This document shows positions 42,301 through 50,119 of a stretch of DNA of 64,000 bases, piece after piece. The stretch's first letter is position 1; each line of letters opens with the position of its first letter. The DNA lies in the NCBI RefSeq assembly GCF_017377395.1, contig NZ_CP061800.1, forward strand, positions 1,674,001 to 1,738,000, written 5' to 3'. Origin of the DNA: Desulfonema magnum (lineage in GTDB: Bacteria; Desulfobacterota; Desulfobacteria; Desulfobacterales; 4be13). Under the pieces are notes generated by a model that did not search any database, was not told the origin of the DNA, and worked only from the letters and a program-made list of their open reading frames with translations. The translations under genes and the position numbers were made by a program.

Positions 42301-43803
42301 CCACGCGCCGCTGTTTAATGACAAGTTCTTTGTTTCAATAAACACATTTCCGGCTTTGCTGGTGAGATATTTACCAGAGGAACGGGGAACAATACTGCCT
42401 CCCGAAAGCGTGACGGATTCAGATGCGTGAATATTCACATCGCCGCCGCTTCCGCCGCCATTTGTCGCGCTGGCAATCTGTGCGCGGTCATTCATGGAGA
42501 GATTTTTGGTTGTGACGGAGACCGTTCCCGCGTCTCCGGCATCAGGCGATTCTGAATAAGACACCACAGAAACTCTGCTGGGAAAATCATCGTCATGGCC
42601 TGAAAAACTGACGGATTCGGAAGCCCGGAGGGTTATGTTTCCGCCAGTTCCGCTCCCGTATGTGAAAGCTTCCATCAATGCGCCGTTTTTTAATGCCAAT
42701 GTCTCTGTCTCTATAACAATATCTCCGGCATTACCCATAAGCCCGTGAGAATAAACAGCGCCGTCATCAAGAAAAAATTGCCCGCACCGGATAAAAACAT
42801 CTCCCCCTTCCAAGCCGCTGGAATCAATAAGGGCTTTCTCAATAGTGATATTTCCCAGCTCGTTACATGAAGATACATCCGCACCGGAATTTGTGGGAAT
42901 GACTTCGCCTGCCGAAGCCACGGCAGCAATGCTGATTTGTCCGCCGGGAGCATGGAGAAATCCGGAAGGGATACGCTCGGTTACAGGATAAAGCGGCCCT
43001 GTTGAGCCGGGACTTACAAGAAGAAGCTCTCCCTGAGAATTAAAGAATATGATGTCACCGCTCTCATTAACCTCTGCGAACCCTCCGTCAGCGGCAATAT
43101 GGGTCATATTGCCGTTATGATCCGCAACAAGCATTCCCCGCTCGTCAATCACGGGCGATTCGTAAGATGTCCCTCGCTTTATTTCAATGTTTCCGCCGAT
43201 AAGGGATATGCTTTCACCTTCGGGAACATGGAGACCTGTGGGATATTCTGTAATTTTCTCCTCGCCGTCAAAAGTGATTGCCGCGATGTCACCATCTAAG
43301 AAACCAAAAGCCTTTGGCGGTGATACAGACATCACTTCATTGTTCTGAGGCATGGCAAAAAATTGTTCATTTTCTCCCATTCGCAGATAATCGGCCGTGC
43401 TGACATGAAACGAACCGCTCACATTCAAAACAGCGTCAGGTCCGAACATCACGCCGGAGGGATTCAGCAAGTATAAATCCGCGCCCGGAATGGCAGAACC
43501 TAAAATTCCGTCAATCCGTGAGACATCCCCTCCGGTGACGCGGCTGATGATGTTCCGAACTGAATCCGAACCGGTGAATGTCGCACTTTCATTTGTGCTG
43601 ATGTTGAATTGCTCAAAACTGTGAAACAGATTTGCCCCGGCTTTTCTGCCGAATGCTTCCTTAATTTCATAATTCGGGCCTGGCAAATTCGATTTTCCTG
43701 CTGTTCCGAGGGTTCCGTCCAAAGTGATCTGGGCGATGCCCGGCACAGCAATGCCTGCCCATAAAAAGACAGCAATGACTGATCTGAGAATATTGTTTTT
43801 CAT
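39394..43803 (-). CDS. TPS-domain exoprotein with TPR repeats and a C-terminal CHAT protease
   Basis: A 1469-residue protein. Signal peptide 1-24. A two-partner-secretion (FHA-like) domain (about 25-150) shows NPSGVMFGPDA, the NPNG-type motif, and QFNIS. A long beta-helix of hemagglutinin-like repeats (about 180-690) follows. TPR repeats (about 755-1060; YQNALSLLAKSLPVIKKS, GNTEEAKNYIEKAVKTARM) come next. The CHAT caspase-like domain (about 1180-1469) has the dyad His1335 (MATHGVFGG) and Cys1381 (LNACQTALG). A TpsB transporter is needed for such exoproteins but none is in the window. CHAT with TPR is known inside cells; its fusion to a secretion domain implies action outside, which is inference. 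Confidence 0.9.
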   Translation of the reverse strand: MKNNILRSVIAVFLWAGIAVPGIAQITLDGTLGTAGKSNLPGPNYEIKEAFGRKAGANLFHSFEQFNISTNESATFTGSDSVRNIISRVTGGDVSRIDGILGSAIPGADLYLLNPSGVMFGPDAVLNVSGSFHVSTADYLRMGENEQFFAMPQNNEVMSVSPPKAFGFLDGDIAAITFDGEEKITEYPTGLHVPEGESISLIGGNIEIKRGTSYESPVIDERGMLVADHNGNMTHIAADGGFAEVNESGDIIFFNSQGELLLVSPGSTGPLYPVTERIPSGFLHAPGGQISIAAVASAGEVIPTNSGADVSSCNELGNITIEKALIDSSGLEGGDVFIRCGQFFLDDGAVYSHGLMGNAGDIVIETETLALKNGALMEAFTYGSGTGGNITLRASESVSFSGHDDDFPSRVSVVSYSESPDAGDAGTVSVTTKNLSMNDRAQIASATNGGGSGGDVNIHASESVTLSGGSIVPRSSGKYLTSKAGNVFIETKNLSLNSGAWIGSYTEGQGKGGDVTIYASESVHLSGKNEAGNPSVIAVASLGKEDNAGDAGVISMESQNLTISEDGIISTKAENGGGGKIAINTVESIRLSNGNITTSVKGGADDAGDINIADPAFMTLNHSNIHAKAYEGKGGSIRITADHFIQSSDTILDASSEFGIDGSVRIESPEADISSGLTVLPSDFTDAATWMKPPCMQRSGEEVGRFVIAARDGIPSSPDDFLASPPFAFEGMDSNEFWRKGEFENIVRSENEPFSFSDEEPDASLHSLLYRVKAYQAIGHYQNALSLLAKSLPVIKKSRVPSHKALFFSILGDHYLCLGNTEEAKNYIEKAVKTARMAKNPHILASVLNNKGNFLAVRGEYQEAMMVYEESLEQIESSDNDSLKSKLLLNMLRVRVLNRDPEDIITKLNHALLQIRRLPDSHDKAADLISLSLLIQKIRENPPVPRVIEIASDALNEAKQIAELLKDSRMASYANGYLGQLYETEENYSEAITLTRRAIFFAQHTDSPELLYLWQWQSGRVFRAVGDIDNAIEAYKNATETLTPVRGEFFTGFRDTRGIFYEKVKPVYLGLADLLLKQAETSPASGEKLKKARDTMELLKRAELQDFYQDECVTAMEKKRTVMDRTPPHTALVYPIPLPDRLALLLTLPDVIKQFNVSVDSEGMRRWATQNNVSDDSEKLRQWAGRFRKRLEKRSRRFKPYAKDLYNWLIRPIEDELMAREIDTLIIVPDGALRVIPFSALHDGERFLIEKYALATIPGVTLVGPGQADLKNTRILFNGLSQEAAPRLPGVRESWENIQEIMGNCTGLLDREFTIDNLTREFRTNEYAVVIMATHGVFGGTPKDTYLETYNGRLTMDGLEKLIGYGRFREQPVQLLTLNACQTALGNERAALGLAGVAVKAGARSAVATLWSVADKAACEMITEFYRNLRTRNISKAKALQNAQKKFISGSRYRHPGYWSPFLLIGNWK

Positions 43804-43869
43804 TTTTGAATTTTTATATATAACTCGGGGCCATTACCCCGGGCTGTAATAATAAGTACCTAACCATAA

Positions 43870-43972
43870 GTTTTCGATATTTGCCAGGGAAAGAAACCCG
43901 GCTTTTTTTCCGGAATGATCCGCCTCCGTTGAAGGAAAAAGTCGGGTTTCTCCGCGGTTTACGGAAAAAAAG
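43870..43972. repeat. AAACCCGGCTTTTT hairpin element, copy 3
   Basis: GAAACCCGGCTTTTTTTCCG faces AAAAAGTCGGGTTTCTCCG around a loop in the interval upstream of the CHAT gene (minus strand). It is the same element as 15458-15592. Confidence 0.6.
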
Positions 43973-44009
43973 ATGTATAAAAAACTTTTGATCGGGTACT
44001 TATGTCCAT

Positions 44010-44630
44010 TCAGGGCGTTTTGATGCTCAAAAGCGCATACAAACCAAATATTATTATGATGATACCTGAAATTCTGTTCACCCAGACCAGTTTTTCGGAG
44101 GTGAGTTTTTTACGAAACATACTGGTGAAACGGCTCAGGATAAACCACCAAAGCCCGGAGCCCATAAAGACACCGATAACCATCAGACCGGCTGACGCAT
44201 AATGAGTATCCGTGTTCACCATTCCCAGACCCGCGAATATCGAAGCAAAAGAAAGAATCGTCATAGGATTTGTAAGGGTAAGGAAAAAAGTTGTCCCATA
44301 TACGCCGACATGGTTATTATCGTACTCAGAAATGATTTGCTCCGCGGGCTTTGTAAGGAAAGCACGGATGCCCAGCCAACAGAGAAAAGCTCCGCCGACC
44401 AGGCCAAACCACACGCTCTGCTCAATCAGAAAATTTGAGATAAATGTCAGTCCGAACGCGGCAATAAAACTATAAACCGCGTCAGCACTTGCAGCCCCAA
44501 GCCCGGAAACCAGGCCACAGACATTTCCGCGTGCCAGGGTTCGCTGAATACACAGCAGACCAATCGGTCCCACAGGTGCGGCAATGGAAATACCAATAAT
44601 AAATCCCTTAAAGAATAAACTGATTTCCAT
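44010..44630 (-). CDS. LysE/RhtB-family amino-acid exporter
   Basis: A 206-residue inner-membrane protein with six helices. The start FKGFIIGISIAAPVGPIGLL with the G-x-x-x-G-P-x-x motif is diagnostic of LysE, and LTLTNPMTILSF is the second conserved block. It exports amino acids or related small metabolites; the substrate is not predictable. It follows the oxidoreductase operon in the same direction after a hairpin, so co-transcription is uncertain. Confidence 0.88.
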   Translation of the reverse strand: MEISLFFKGFIIGISIAAPVGPIGLLCIQRTLARGNVCGLVSGLGAASADAVYSFIAAFGLTFISNFLIEQSVWFGLVGGAFLCWLGIRAFLTKPAEQIISEYDNNHVGVYGTTFFLTLTNPMTILSFASIFAGLGMVNTDTHYASAGLMVIGVFMGSGLWWFILSRFTSMFRKKLTSEKLVWVNRISGIIIIIFGLYALLSIKTP

Positions 44631-44669
44631 AACCTTATGATATTTATAAAGATGAGTCCTGACCGCCGG

Positions 44670-44705
44670 AGACCTCCGAGGTTTTGAAAACCTCGGAGGT
44701 CTGAT
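44670..44705. terminator. Strong hairpin after the oxidoreductase operon
   Basis: GAGACCTCCGAGGTTTTGAA pairs with TTCAAAACCTCGGAGGTCT-type sequence (GACCTCCGAGGTTTT/AAAACCTCGGAGGTC). It lacks a long T run, so it may be a repeat rather than a true terminator. Confidence 0.4.
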
Positions 44706-44755
44706 GTCACCTGTCAGAATTATGGCAGTAAGGCAGCAGATGTATTAAAAATGCG

Positions 44756-45910
44756 TTAATTATTAAGATCAATCCAGACCCCGTCTTCCTTTGGGAAAGA
44801 AGCGGTTTTGGTCATATGATAAACCTGTTTAAGTATATCCGGCGTAACATCTCGCCCGCCAAGCCCTGCGATGTAGCCGAACACAGGCGGATGGTTGTCA
44901 TGATTGCACAAGGCCGCCTTTATTTCCTGGGCAAAAATGCCGCTCACGCCAAAAGAGAAATTTCTGTCAACAACAGCGACCTTCTGAGTGTCGCCCAGAA
45001 TCTTCCGTATCAGCATTGTGGGAAAAGGACGAAACATCTTGAGTTTGAGCAGTCCGACTTTTTCTCCCTGTGATCGGAGATCGGAAATCACCTCGCGGCA
45101 GGTGCTTGCGGCTGTCCCGGCCATGACCATGATGACGTCCGCGTCTTCACATTCAATGGCCTCCAGTGGCGCGTATTTCCGCCCGAACACGGGCTCAAAT
45201 TCCTCCTGAATGTTTTCAAACCGGCCCTGTACCTGTTCCATTGCTGCCTGGATACTGTGGCGATTCTCCGTGTAAAACGCGGGCGGCGACATTTGCCCTA
45301 TGGCACAGGGATTTTGCGTGCTTAATTGAATGCGGGGCGAAAGCGGAGGAAGAAAACGGTCAACCGCTTTCTGATCAGGCACGTCAATATCTTCATAAGT
45401 ATGCGAAAGAAAAAACGCGTCCAGAACCACCATGACCGGCAGGTTCACCATTTCCGCGAGCCTGAATGCCTGAAGTGTGGTGTCCAGAACATCCTGACCA
45501 TTTTCACAGTAAAGCTGTATCCACCCGGTATCCCGCTGGGCAAGGCTGTCTGTCTGATCCATCCAGATATTCCACCCGGGACCGAGCGCGCGGTTGACCT
45601 CTGCCATGACAATGGGCAGCCGGGCGGCCGAAGCCCAGTGCAGCATCTCGTGCATCAGGGCCAGGCCGTGGGAAGACGTGGCCGTAAAGGTCCGAACACC
45701 GCAGGTGGACGCGCCGACCACTGCCGCCATGGCCGAATGTTCGCTTTCCACACAGATAAACCGGGCATCCATGGTCCCGTCTTCGCAAAATTCCGACAGC
45801 GCCTCCACAATATGGGTCTGGGGCGTAATGGGATAAGCAGACATCACCTGAACTTTTGCGAGCCGCACTGCTTCGGATACAGCGTGACTCCCTTCCAAAA
45901 CCTCTCTCAT
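44756..45910 (-). CDS. 2-oxoacid:acceptor oxidoreductase alpha subunit (pyruvate/phenylglyoxylate type)
   Basis: A 384-residue alpha subunit of a ferredoxin-type 2-oxoacid oxidoreductase. MREVLEGSHAVSEAVRLAKV with SAYPITPQTHIVEAL carries the conserved YPITPQ motif, and ESEHSAMAAVVGAS follows. The C-terminal half has RSQGEKVGLLKLKMFRPFP. With a beta subunit it would decarboxylate a 2-oxoacid to acyl-CoA. ATG 45910 follows GGAGGAGG and overlaps the previous stop (ATGA), so it replaces the longer frame start at 45949. No TPP-binding beta subunit follows; the next gene is lysE-like. Confidence 0.88.
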   Translation of the reverse strand: MREVLEGSHAVSEAVRLAKVQVMSAYPITPQTHIVEALSEFCEDGTMDARFICVESEHSAMAAVVGASTCGVRTFTATSSHGLALMHEMLHWASAARLPIVMAEVNRALGPGWNIWMDQTDSLAQRDTGWIQLYCENGQDVLDTTLQAFRLAEMVNLPVMVVLDAFFLSHTYEDIDVPDQKAVDRFLPPLSPRIQLSTQNPCAIGQMSPPAFYTENRHSIQAAMEQVQGRFENIQEEFEPVFGRKYAPLEAIECEDADVIMVMAGTAASTCREVISDLRSQGEKVGLLKLKMFRPFPTMLIRKILGDTQKVAVVDRNFSFGVSGIFAQEIKAALCNHDNHPPVFGYIAGLGGRDVTPDILKQVYHMTKTASFPKEDGVWIDLNN

Positions 45911-47655
45911 ATTTTTTCCTCCTCCAGCGTCATGGCGTTGCGCGGACATTCCACCACGCAGATACCGCAGCCCTTGCAGTAATCCATATTGACACGTCGT
46001 TCGCCGCCATCAGATGACACTGCGACTTCACCGCAAAACAGGCGGCAGTTATCGCAGTCATTACAAATACCGCAGTTGAAACATCGCTGGGATTCTTTTT
46101 CGAGCGAATCCTCTGCAAAAGTGCCTTCAATTTCGGAAAAAGAAGCAGCACTTTCATCCGGGGAAAGCAATGGCGGAATCTCCCGATCCGCACGGGAAAA
46201 ATAATCCGTGTTGATCTCCTCAAATGAAACCACATGGGAATTTCTGTTTTTACGCTCCCCTTCTGTATAAATTTCCATGGAGAGAGCATCGCCGTTTCCC
46301 ACCCGGCATGCGGCAAGTCTTTCCTCAATCGCGTCCCGGCCCCTTTGAAAAAATGTGTCCAGAACCATGGCCGCCTGTTTGCCCGAAGCAATCGCGTCTG
46401 TAACGCTCTTTATGGGATTGGTCAGATCTCCTCCGAAAACCATTGGCAAATCATCTTCCAGAAATGCACAATGGCTCAGATTCAGGATATTGTCCTGTTT
46501 TTTCGGGGGCACATACCAGTTTCTTCCGGGTTCCGCGCCAATGGCCGTGAACACCTGTTCAACCTTTATGCTCATTGTGTTTTCGCCATCCGGAACCACC
46601 TGTGCCCTGCCGCCTGTGTCCGATTCAACGGGTTTCATTTTCTGCAACATAAGAACAATGTCCCCCATATTTGCCTTCATACGCATGGGAGCAGCCAGCT
46701 CCTTTAATCTGACCCCTTCCTTCAGCGCCATTTCCACCTCATGCTCAAACGCGGGCATGTCCTGTCTGCGGCGGCGATAGACCAAAATGGGTTTTGATCC
46801 CATGCGGATCAGTGTGCGGGCCACGTCAATGGCCGTGTTTCCGCCGCCGATCACGGCTGAGGTTCCGTGGAAGCACGCGGCCTGTCCTTTTCGGGTGTCA
46901 TGGAGAAATTTAAGCCCGTCATGGGCCATGGCCTCTCCGGGAATTTTCATCTCAAGGGAACGCCCGTAACCGCATCCCATGAAAACCGCGTCATATCTGC
47001 CTTTTGCTTGTTCCAAAAAGTCCTGATTCACGGGCTGTTTACAATAGATTGTAACCCCCAGGCTGACAATTCTGTTAATTTCATTTTTTAAGACATCCTC
47101 CGGCAGACGATAAGCGGGGATTCCCCAGCGCAGGACGCCTCCGGGTTCGTTCTCAGATTCAAACACATCGCAGACATATCCCAGACGGGTCAGAAAATAG
47201 GCTGCTGCAAGCCCCGCGGGGCCTGCCCCTGCCACGGCCACTCGTTTGCGATTGGCAAAGCTTCCGACCCGGGGCGTCCTGGGAACAAGATATTCCGCTG
47301 CAATGGCCGTGTCACCGACAAACCGCTCAATATGAGGAATGGCAACAGGTTGGTCAAATGCTGCCCGGTTACAAAAATTTTCGCACGGGTGAAAACAGAC
47401 CCGGCCGCATACAGCAGGAAAAGGATTTTCCTTTAAGATGGTTTCATAAGCCTCTCTGAACATTTTCCGGGATGCCAGCATTTCGATACGGGCAATGTCT
47501 TCCCCGGCCGGACAACCCACGCTGCACGGTGCGGTTTTTTCGTCATATACCGGCCGCATAAAACGCCACGATCCTGTTTTATTGACTTCTGTGGAAATCT
47601 TGGAACGTGATATGGATAATGGTACTTCTTCAAAAAATTTTTGTTTTGCTATCAT
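45907..47655 (-). CDS. GltD-like FAD/NAD(P) oxidoreductase fused to a ferredoxin domain
   Basis: A 582-residue electron-transfer subunit. The N-terminus has Fe-S Cys clusters (CSVGCPAGEDIARIE, CGRVCFHPCENFCNR) as in glutamate synthase small subunit. An FAD-binding VAVAGAGPAGLAAAYFL and an NAD(P)-binding AVIGGGNTAIDVARTL follow. The end is a Cys-rich ferredoxin part (CFNCGICNDCDNCRLFC and CKGCGICVVECP). In phenylglyoxylate dehydrogenase (PadEFGHI) such parts sit in separate subunits, PadH and PadF; here they appear combined. It would transfer electrons between the 2-oxoacid oxidoreductase and NAD(P). GGAAAGGAAAC precedes the ATG. Confidence 0.85.
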   Translation of the reverse strand: MIAKQKFFEEVPLSISRSKISTEVNKTGSWRFMRPVYDEKTAPCSVGCPAGEDIARIEMLASRKMFREAYETILKENPFPAVCGRVCFHPCENFCNRAAFDQPVAIPHIERFVGDTAIAAEYLVPRTPRVGSFANRKRVAVAGAGPAGLAAAYFLTRLGYVCDVFESENEPGGVLRWGIPAYRLPEDVLKNEINRIVSLGVTIYCKQPVNQDFLEQAKGRYDAVFMGCGYGRSLEMKIPGEAMAHDGLKFLHDTRKGQAACFHGTSAVIGGGNTAIDVARTLIRMGSKPILVYRRRRQDMPAFEHEVEMALKEGVRLKELAAPMRMKANMGDIVLMLQKMKPVESDTGGRAQVVPDGENTMSIKVEQVFTAIGAEPGRNWYVPPKKQDNILNLSHCAFLEDDLPMVFGGDLTNPIKSVTDAIASGKQAAMVLDTFFQRGRDAIEERLAACRVGNGDALSMEIYTEGERKNRNSHVVSFEEINTDYFSRADREIPPLLSPDESAASFSEIEGTFAEDSLEKESQRCFNCGICNDCDNCRLFCGEVAVSSDGGERRVNMDYCKGCGICVVECPRNAMTLEEEKI

Positions 47656-47717
47656 TATGTTTCCTTTCCAATTGAAAATTGAAAATTGAAAAGTTATGAT
47701 TTGGGGGGCAATGGGAC

Positions 47718-48284
47718 TCAGCCCTGATTTTCAATCATCTGTACTTCTTCATAAGCCTGTTTTGCCGCGAGAATATTTTGCCGCGGTTTGACAGGAATTT
47801 CTTTTTCAATGGCCTCTGCAATGGCCTCCATAGGCGGCATCTCCATAATCCGTGCAAAAGCCCCGATCATGGCTGTGTTGATGATGGGCTGGGTCCGTGT
47901 GCCCAACTTATGCCCGATGGCAATTTTCCCGGCGTCCACAACAGCCAGACGGTATTCTGAAAACCGTTCCGGATGTTCAGGAATGCCCGGAGCATTGAGC
48001 AGAATCCAGCCTCCGGGTTTCAGCCCTTTGGTCACATCCACATTTTGAAGCAGTTTGATATCCTGCACCACAACATGATCCGGGGTATAAACATTGCTTC
48101 GGATCAGGATTTTTTTATCAGCGTCCAGTCTGAGATAGGCTTCCACAGGAGCGCCCCTTCTTTCCACTCCGAAGACCGGAAAGGTCTGCACATGATAACC
48201 TGCCTTGAAAAAAGCCTTTGCCAAAACAACAGATGCCACCACCGTCCCCTGTCCGCCACGGCCGTGAAAACGTATTTCTTGCAT
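47718..48284 (-). CDS. 2-oxoacid:acceptor oxidoreductase gamma subunit
   Basis: A 188-residue subunit with the diagnostic start MQEIRFHGRGGQGTVVAS, then FPVFGVERRGAPVEAYLR. It is the first gene of the minus-strand operon gamma, GltD/ferredoxin, alpha. ATG 48284 is preferred over TTG 48293. The set resembles phenylglyoxylate or pyruvate:acceptor oxidoreductases of anaerobes. Confidence 0.88.
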   Translation of the reverse strand: MQEIRFHGRGGQGTVVASVVLAKAFFKAGYHVQTFPVFGVERRGAPVEAYLRLDADKKILIRSNVYTPDHVVVQDIKLLQNVDVTKGLKPGGWILLNAPGIPEHPERFSEYRLAVVDAGKIAIGHKLGTRTQPIINTAMIGAFARIMEMPPMEAIAEAIEKEIPVKPRQNILAAKQAYEEVQMIENQG

Positions 48285-48783
48285 AATTTCCAATCCGTTT
48301 TATGTTTGAACTTAAAAAAAGTTCGTTTAATTGTGTTGAGTTATAAATCAGACATTATCGGAAATAAGGCGATTTCCAGGAATAAACAGACCAGTTCGCA
48401 GTTCCGTAGTTCGTAGTTCCGCCTTTAGGCGGTGTCGCACCGCCTAAAGGCGGAACTACGAACTGAAAAAGCCGGTCTGTTCTTTTCCAAAAATCGCCTA
48501 AGCAGCCAAGCATCCGAACTTGCAGTTTGACAATGTTTTATCCGGAGTGCCAAACTTGCGGTTTGGCACTCCTTGTTTCCGGTTTCAGTTGCTGACACCT
48601 GTTTCCGACAAAGTCTGTTAAGGAATTTAGGTGCAAAAAAAATGTGTATATCATTAAAATATCTGTAAGACAAGATTTTTACTGTTGCCGGAGTCACCCT
48701 GATCACAGATAATAAAAATTAAGTTGCTATTTACGACAATTTTGTTATCTTATTGGTTAAAAAATAAATTTAAGGAGCAAATT
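48285..48783. other. Intergenic region with two GC-rich hairpins
   Basis: A hairpin with arms AGTTCGTAGTTCCGCCTTTA/TAAAGGCGGAACTACGAACT (around 48405-48468) and a GGAGTGCCAAAC-type palindrome (48545-48573) that recurs at 60560-60760 lie here. No gene is seen. Confidence 0.6.
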
Positions 48784-49164
48784 ATGGATTTTAATGAAAC
48801 CGAGTTTCACATCGCTGATATTATCGCGTCTCTGCTTAATGTTATCGCATATCTTATCAGCCCCATCCTGCTTATCTGGGCAGTGAACACTCTTTTTAAC
48901 TATGGAATATCTATGTCATTTAAGACATGGCTTGCCGGGCTTGTCCTTATCATGCTCGTCAGATTTCATTTAAGACCGGCACAAAATAGTTCCTATTATG
49001 GTGAGGAGGATGATTACTATTATGATGATGATGACAATGACGATGATGATTATTATGATAATGACTATGAAGACCGAGATGAACGAAAAGCAAAACTGAA
49101 AGCAAAGCTCATCGCGTATCAGGATCACAAAAATAAAAAAAACTCTCCTTCGGATGAATCCTGA
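48784..49164 (+). CDS. Small membrane protein with acidic Asp/Tyr-rich tail
   Basis: A 126-residue protein with two membrane helices (about 15-40 and 50-67), followed by an extreme low-complexity tail with runs such as DDYYYDDDDNDDDDYYDNDY, then a basic helix (RDERKAKLKAKLIAYQDHKN). No family is recognised. AAGGAGCAAATT precedes ATG 48784. The stop overlaps the next start by one base (TGATG), so it is coupled to the YkgJ-type gene. The acidic tail might bind metal ions, which would fit the Cys-cluster neighbour; this is inference. Confidence 0.7.
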   Translation: MDFNETEFHIADIIASLLNVIAYLISPILLIWAVNTLFNYGISMSFKTWLAGLVLIMLVRFHLRPAQNSSYYGEEDDYYYDDDDNDDDDYYDNDYEDRDERKAKLKAKLIAYQDHKNKKNSPSDES

Positions 49165-49844
49165 TGAAAAAAATACAACCGGATATTCCGAGGTCAGAGT
49201 GCATTCGCTGCGGTACCTGCTGTAAAAAAGGAGGCCCCTGTTTTCATCATGAAGACTACATAATGATTGAAAAAGGGATTATTTTATTAAAGCATTTATA
49301 TACCATCAGAAAAGGTGAGATGGCCTATGAGAATGTCAGAGGAGGTCTTGTGCCGGTCCCATCGGATATCATTAAGATAAAGGGCCGGAAAGATTCATGG
49401 GCATGTATGTTTTTTGATGAAAAAGAAAATAACTGTACCATTTATGAAAACAGACCCCTTGAATGCAGGGTTCTGAAATGCTGGGACACGCGGGAAATCG
49501 AACAAATTTATACAGAAAACCGGCTGACTCGGAAAGATATTCTGTCTGATATTGAAGGGCTGTGGGGTCTGATTCAGGATCATCAGTCCCGATGTGATTA
49601 TGAAAAAATCGGATATCTTGTGAAAGGGTTGGACGGGGATAAAAAAAATGATGCATTTGAAAATCTTCTTGAAATTATCCAATATGATGCTCACATTCGG
49701 TCTCTGATTGTTGAAAAAAGCGGGACTGATCCTCAAATAATGGATTTTCTGTTGGGCCGCCCCCTTACGGAAACAATAAAAATGTTCGGGGTAAAGGTGG
49801 AAAAACAAGGGGAACATTTCAGCATAAGATTAAATAGAATTTAA
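49164..49844 (+). CDS. YkgJ-family cysteine-cluster protein
   Basis: A 226-residue protein with the Zn/Fe-chelating CxxCxxCC family pattern: CIRCGTCCKKGGPCF at the start, then CMFFDEKENNCTIYENRPLE with CRVLKCW. Family members probably carry an Fe-S or zinc site; the precise role is unknown. It is longer than typical YkgJ (about 110-130 aa), with a helical extension after residue 120. It is coupled to the membrane protein upstream. Confidence 0.82.
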   Translation: MKKIQPDIPRSECIRCGTCCKKGGPCFHHEDYIMIEKGIILLKHLYTIRKGEMAYENVRGGLVPVPSDIIKIKGRKDSWACMFFDEKENNCTIYENRPLECRVLKCWDTREIEQIYTENRLTRKDILSDIEGLWGLIQDHQSRCDYEKIGYLVKGLDGDKKNDAFENLLEIIQYDAHIRSLIVEKSGTDPQIMDFLLGRPLTETIKMFGVKVEKQGEHFSIRLNRI

Positions 49845-49993
49845 TACTCGATAATCAGGTTTTCAGATCTGATCCGACCGGACAGCCTGTCATTCCTGCG
49901 AAAGCAGGAATCCACAGAGCCGGAACTGTGACATCGGCCAAAAATGGATTCCTGCTTTCGCAGGAATGACAAAAAAAGTTGATTATCGAGTAA
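49844..49993. repeat. Palindromic element with TTGATTATCGAGTA end, copy 2
   Basis: TACTCGATAATCAGG and AGTTGATTATCGAGTA form the outer arms. CCTGTCATTCCTGCGAAAGC and its complement GCTTTCGCAGGAATGACA form inner arms around a 45-base centre. It is related to 26896-26993 by the outer ends and the GTCATTCC part. Confidence 0.7.
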
Positions 49994-50029
49994 TAACAAA
50001 CTATATCAGCGCAAACCCGCAGAAATGTC

Positions 50030-50083
50030 AGATAAGAAGGGGAATTTTTTCCTTTCTTATCTGATTTCCCTGTAATTGCAGCA
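50030..50083. repeat. Single hairpin related to the 36-kb tandem hairpins
   Basis: CAGATAAGAAGGGGAATTTT and TTCCTTTCTTATCTGATTTC form complementary arms, close to the ATAAGAAAAGG/CCTTTTCTTAT stems at 36040-36490. Confidence 0.5.
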
Positions 50084-50119
50084 AATTTTCATAATTGCCT
50101 ATATAACAAGGGACATACC

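Noticed and set aside
45326..45982. Plus-strand 218-codon frame
   Set aside because: It is antisense to the oxidoreductase alpha subunit, rich in His/Arg as usual for such shadows.
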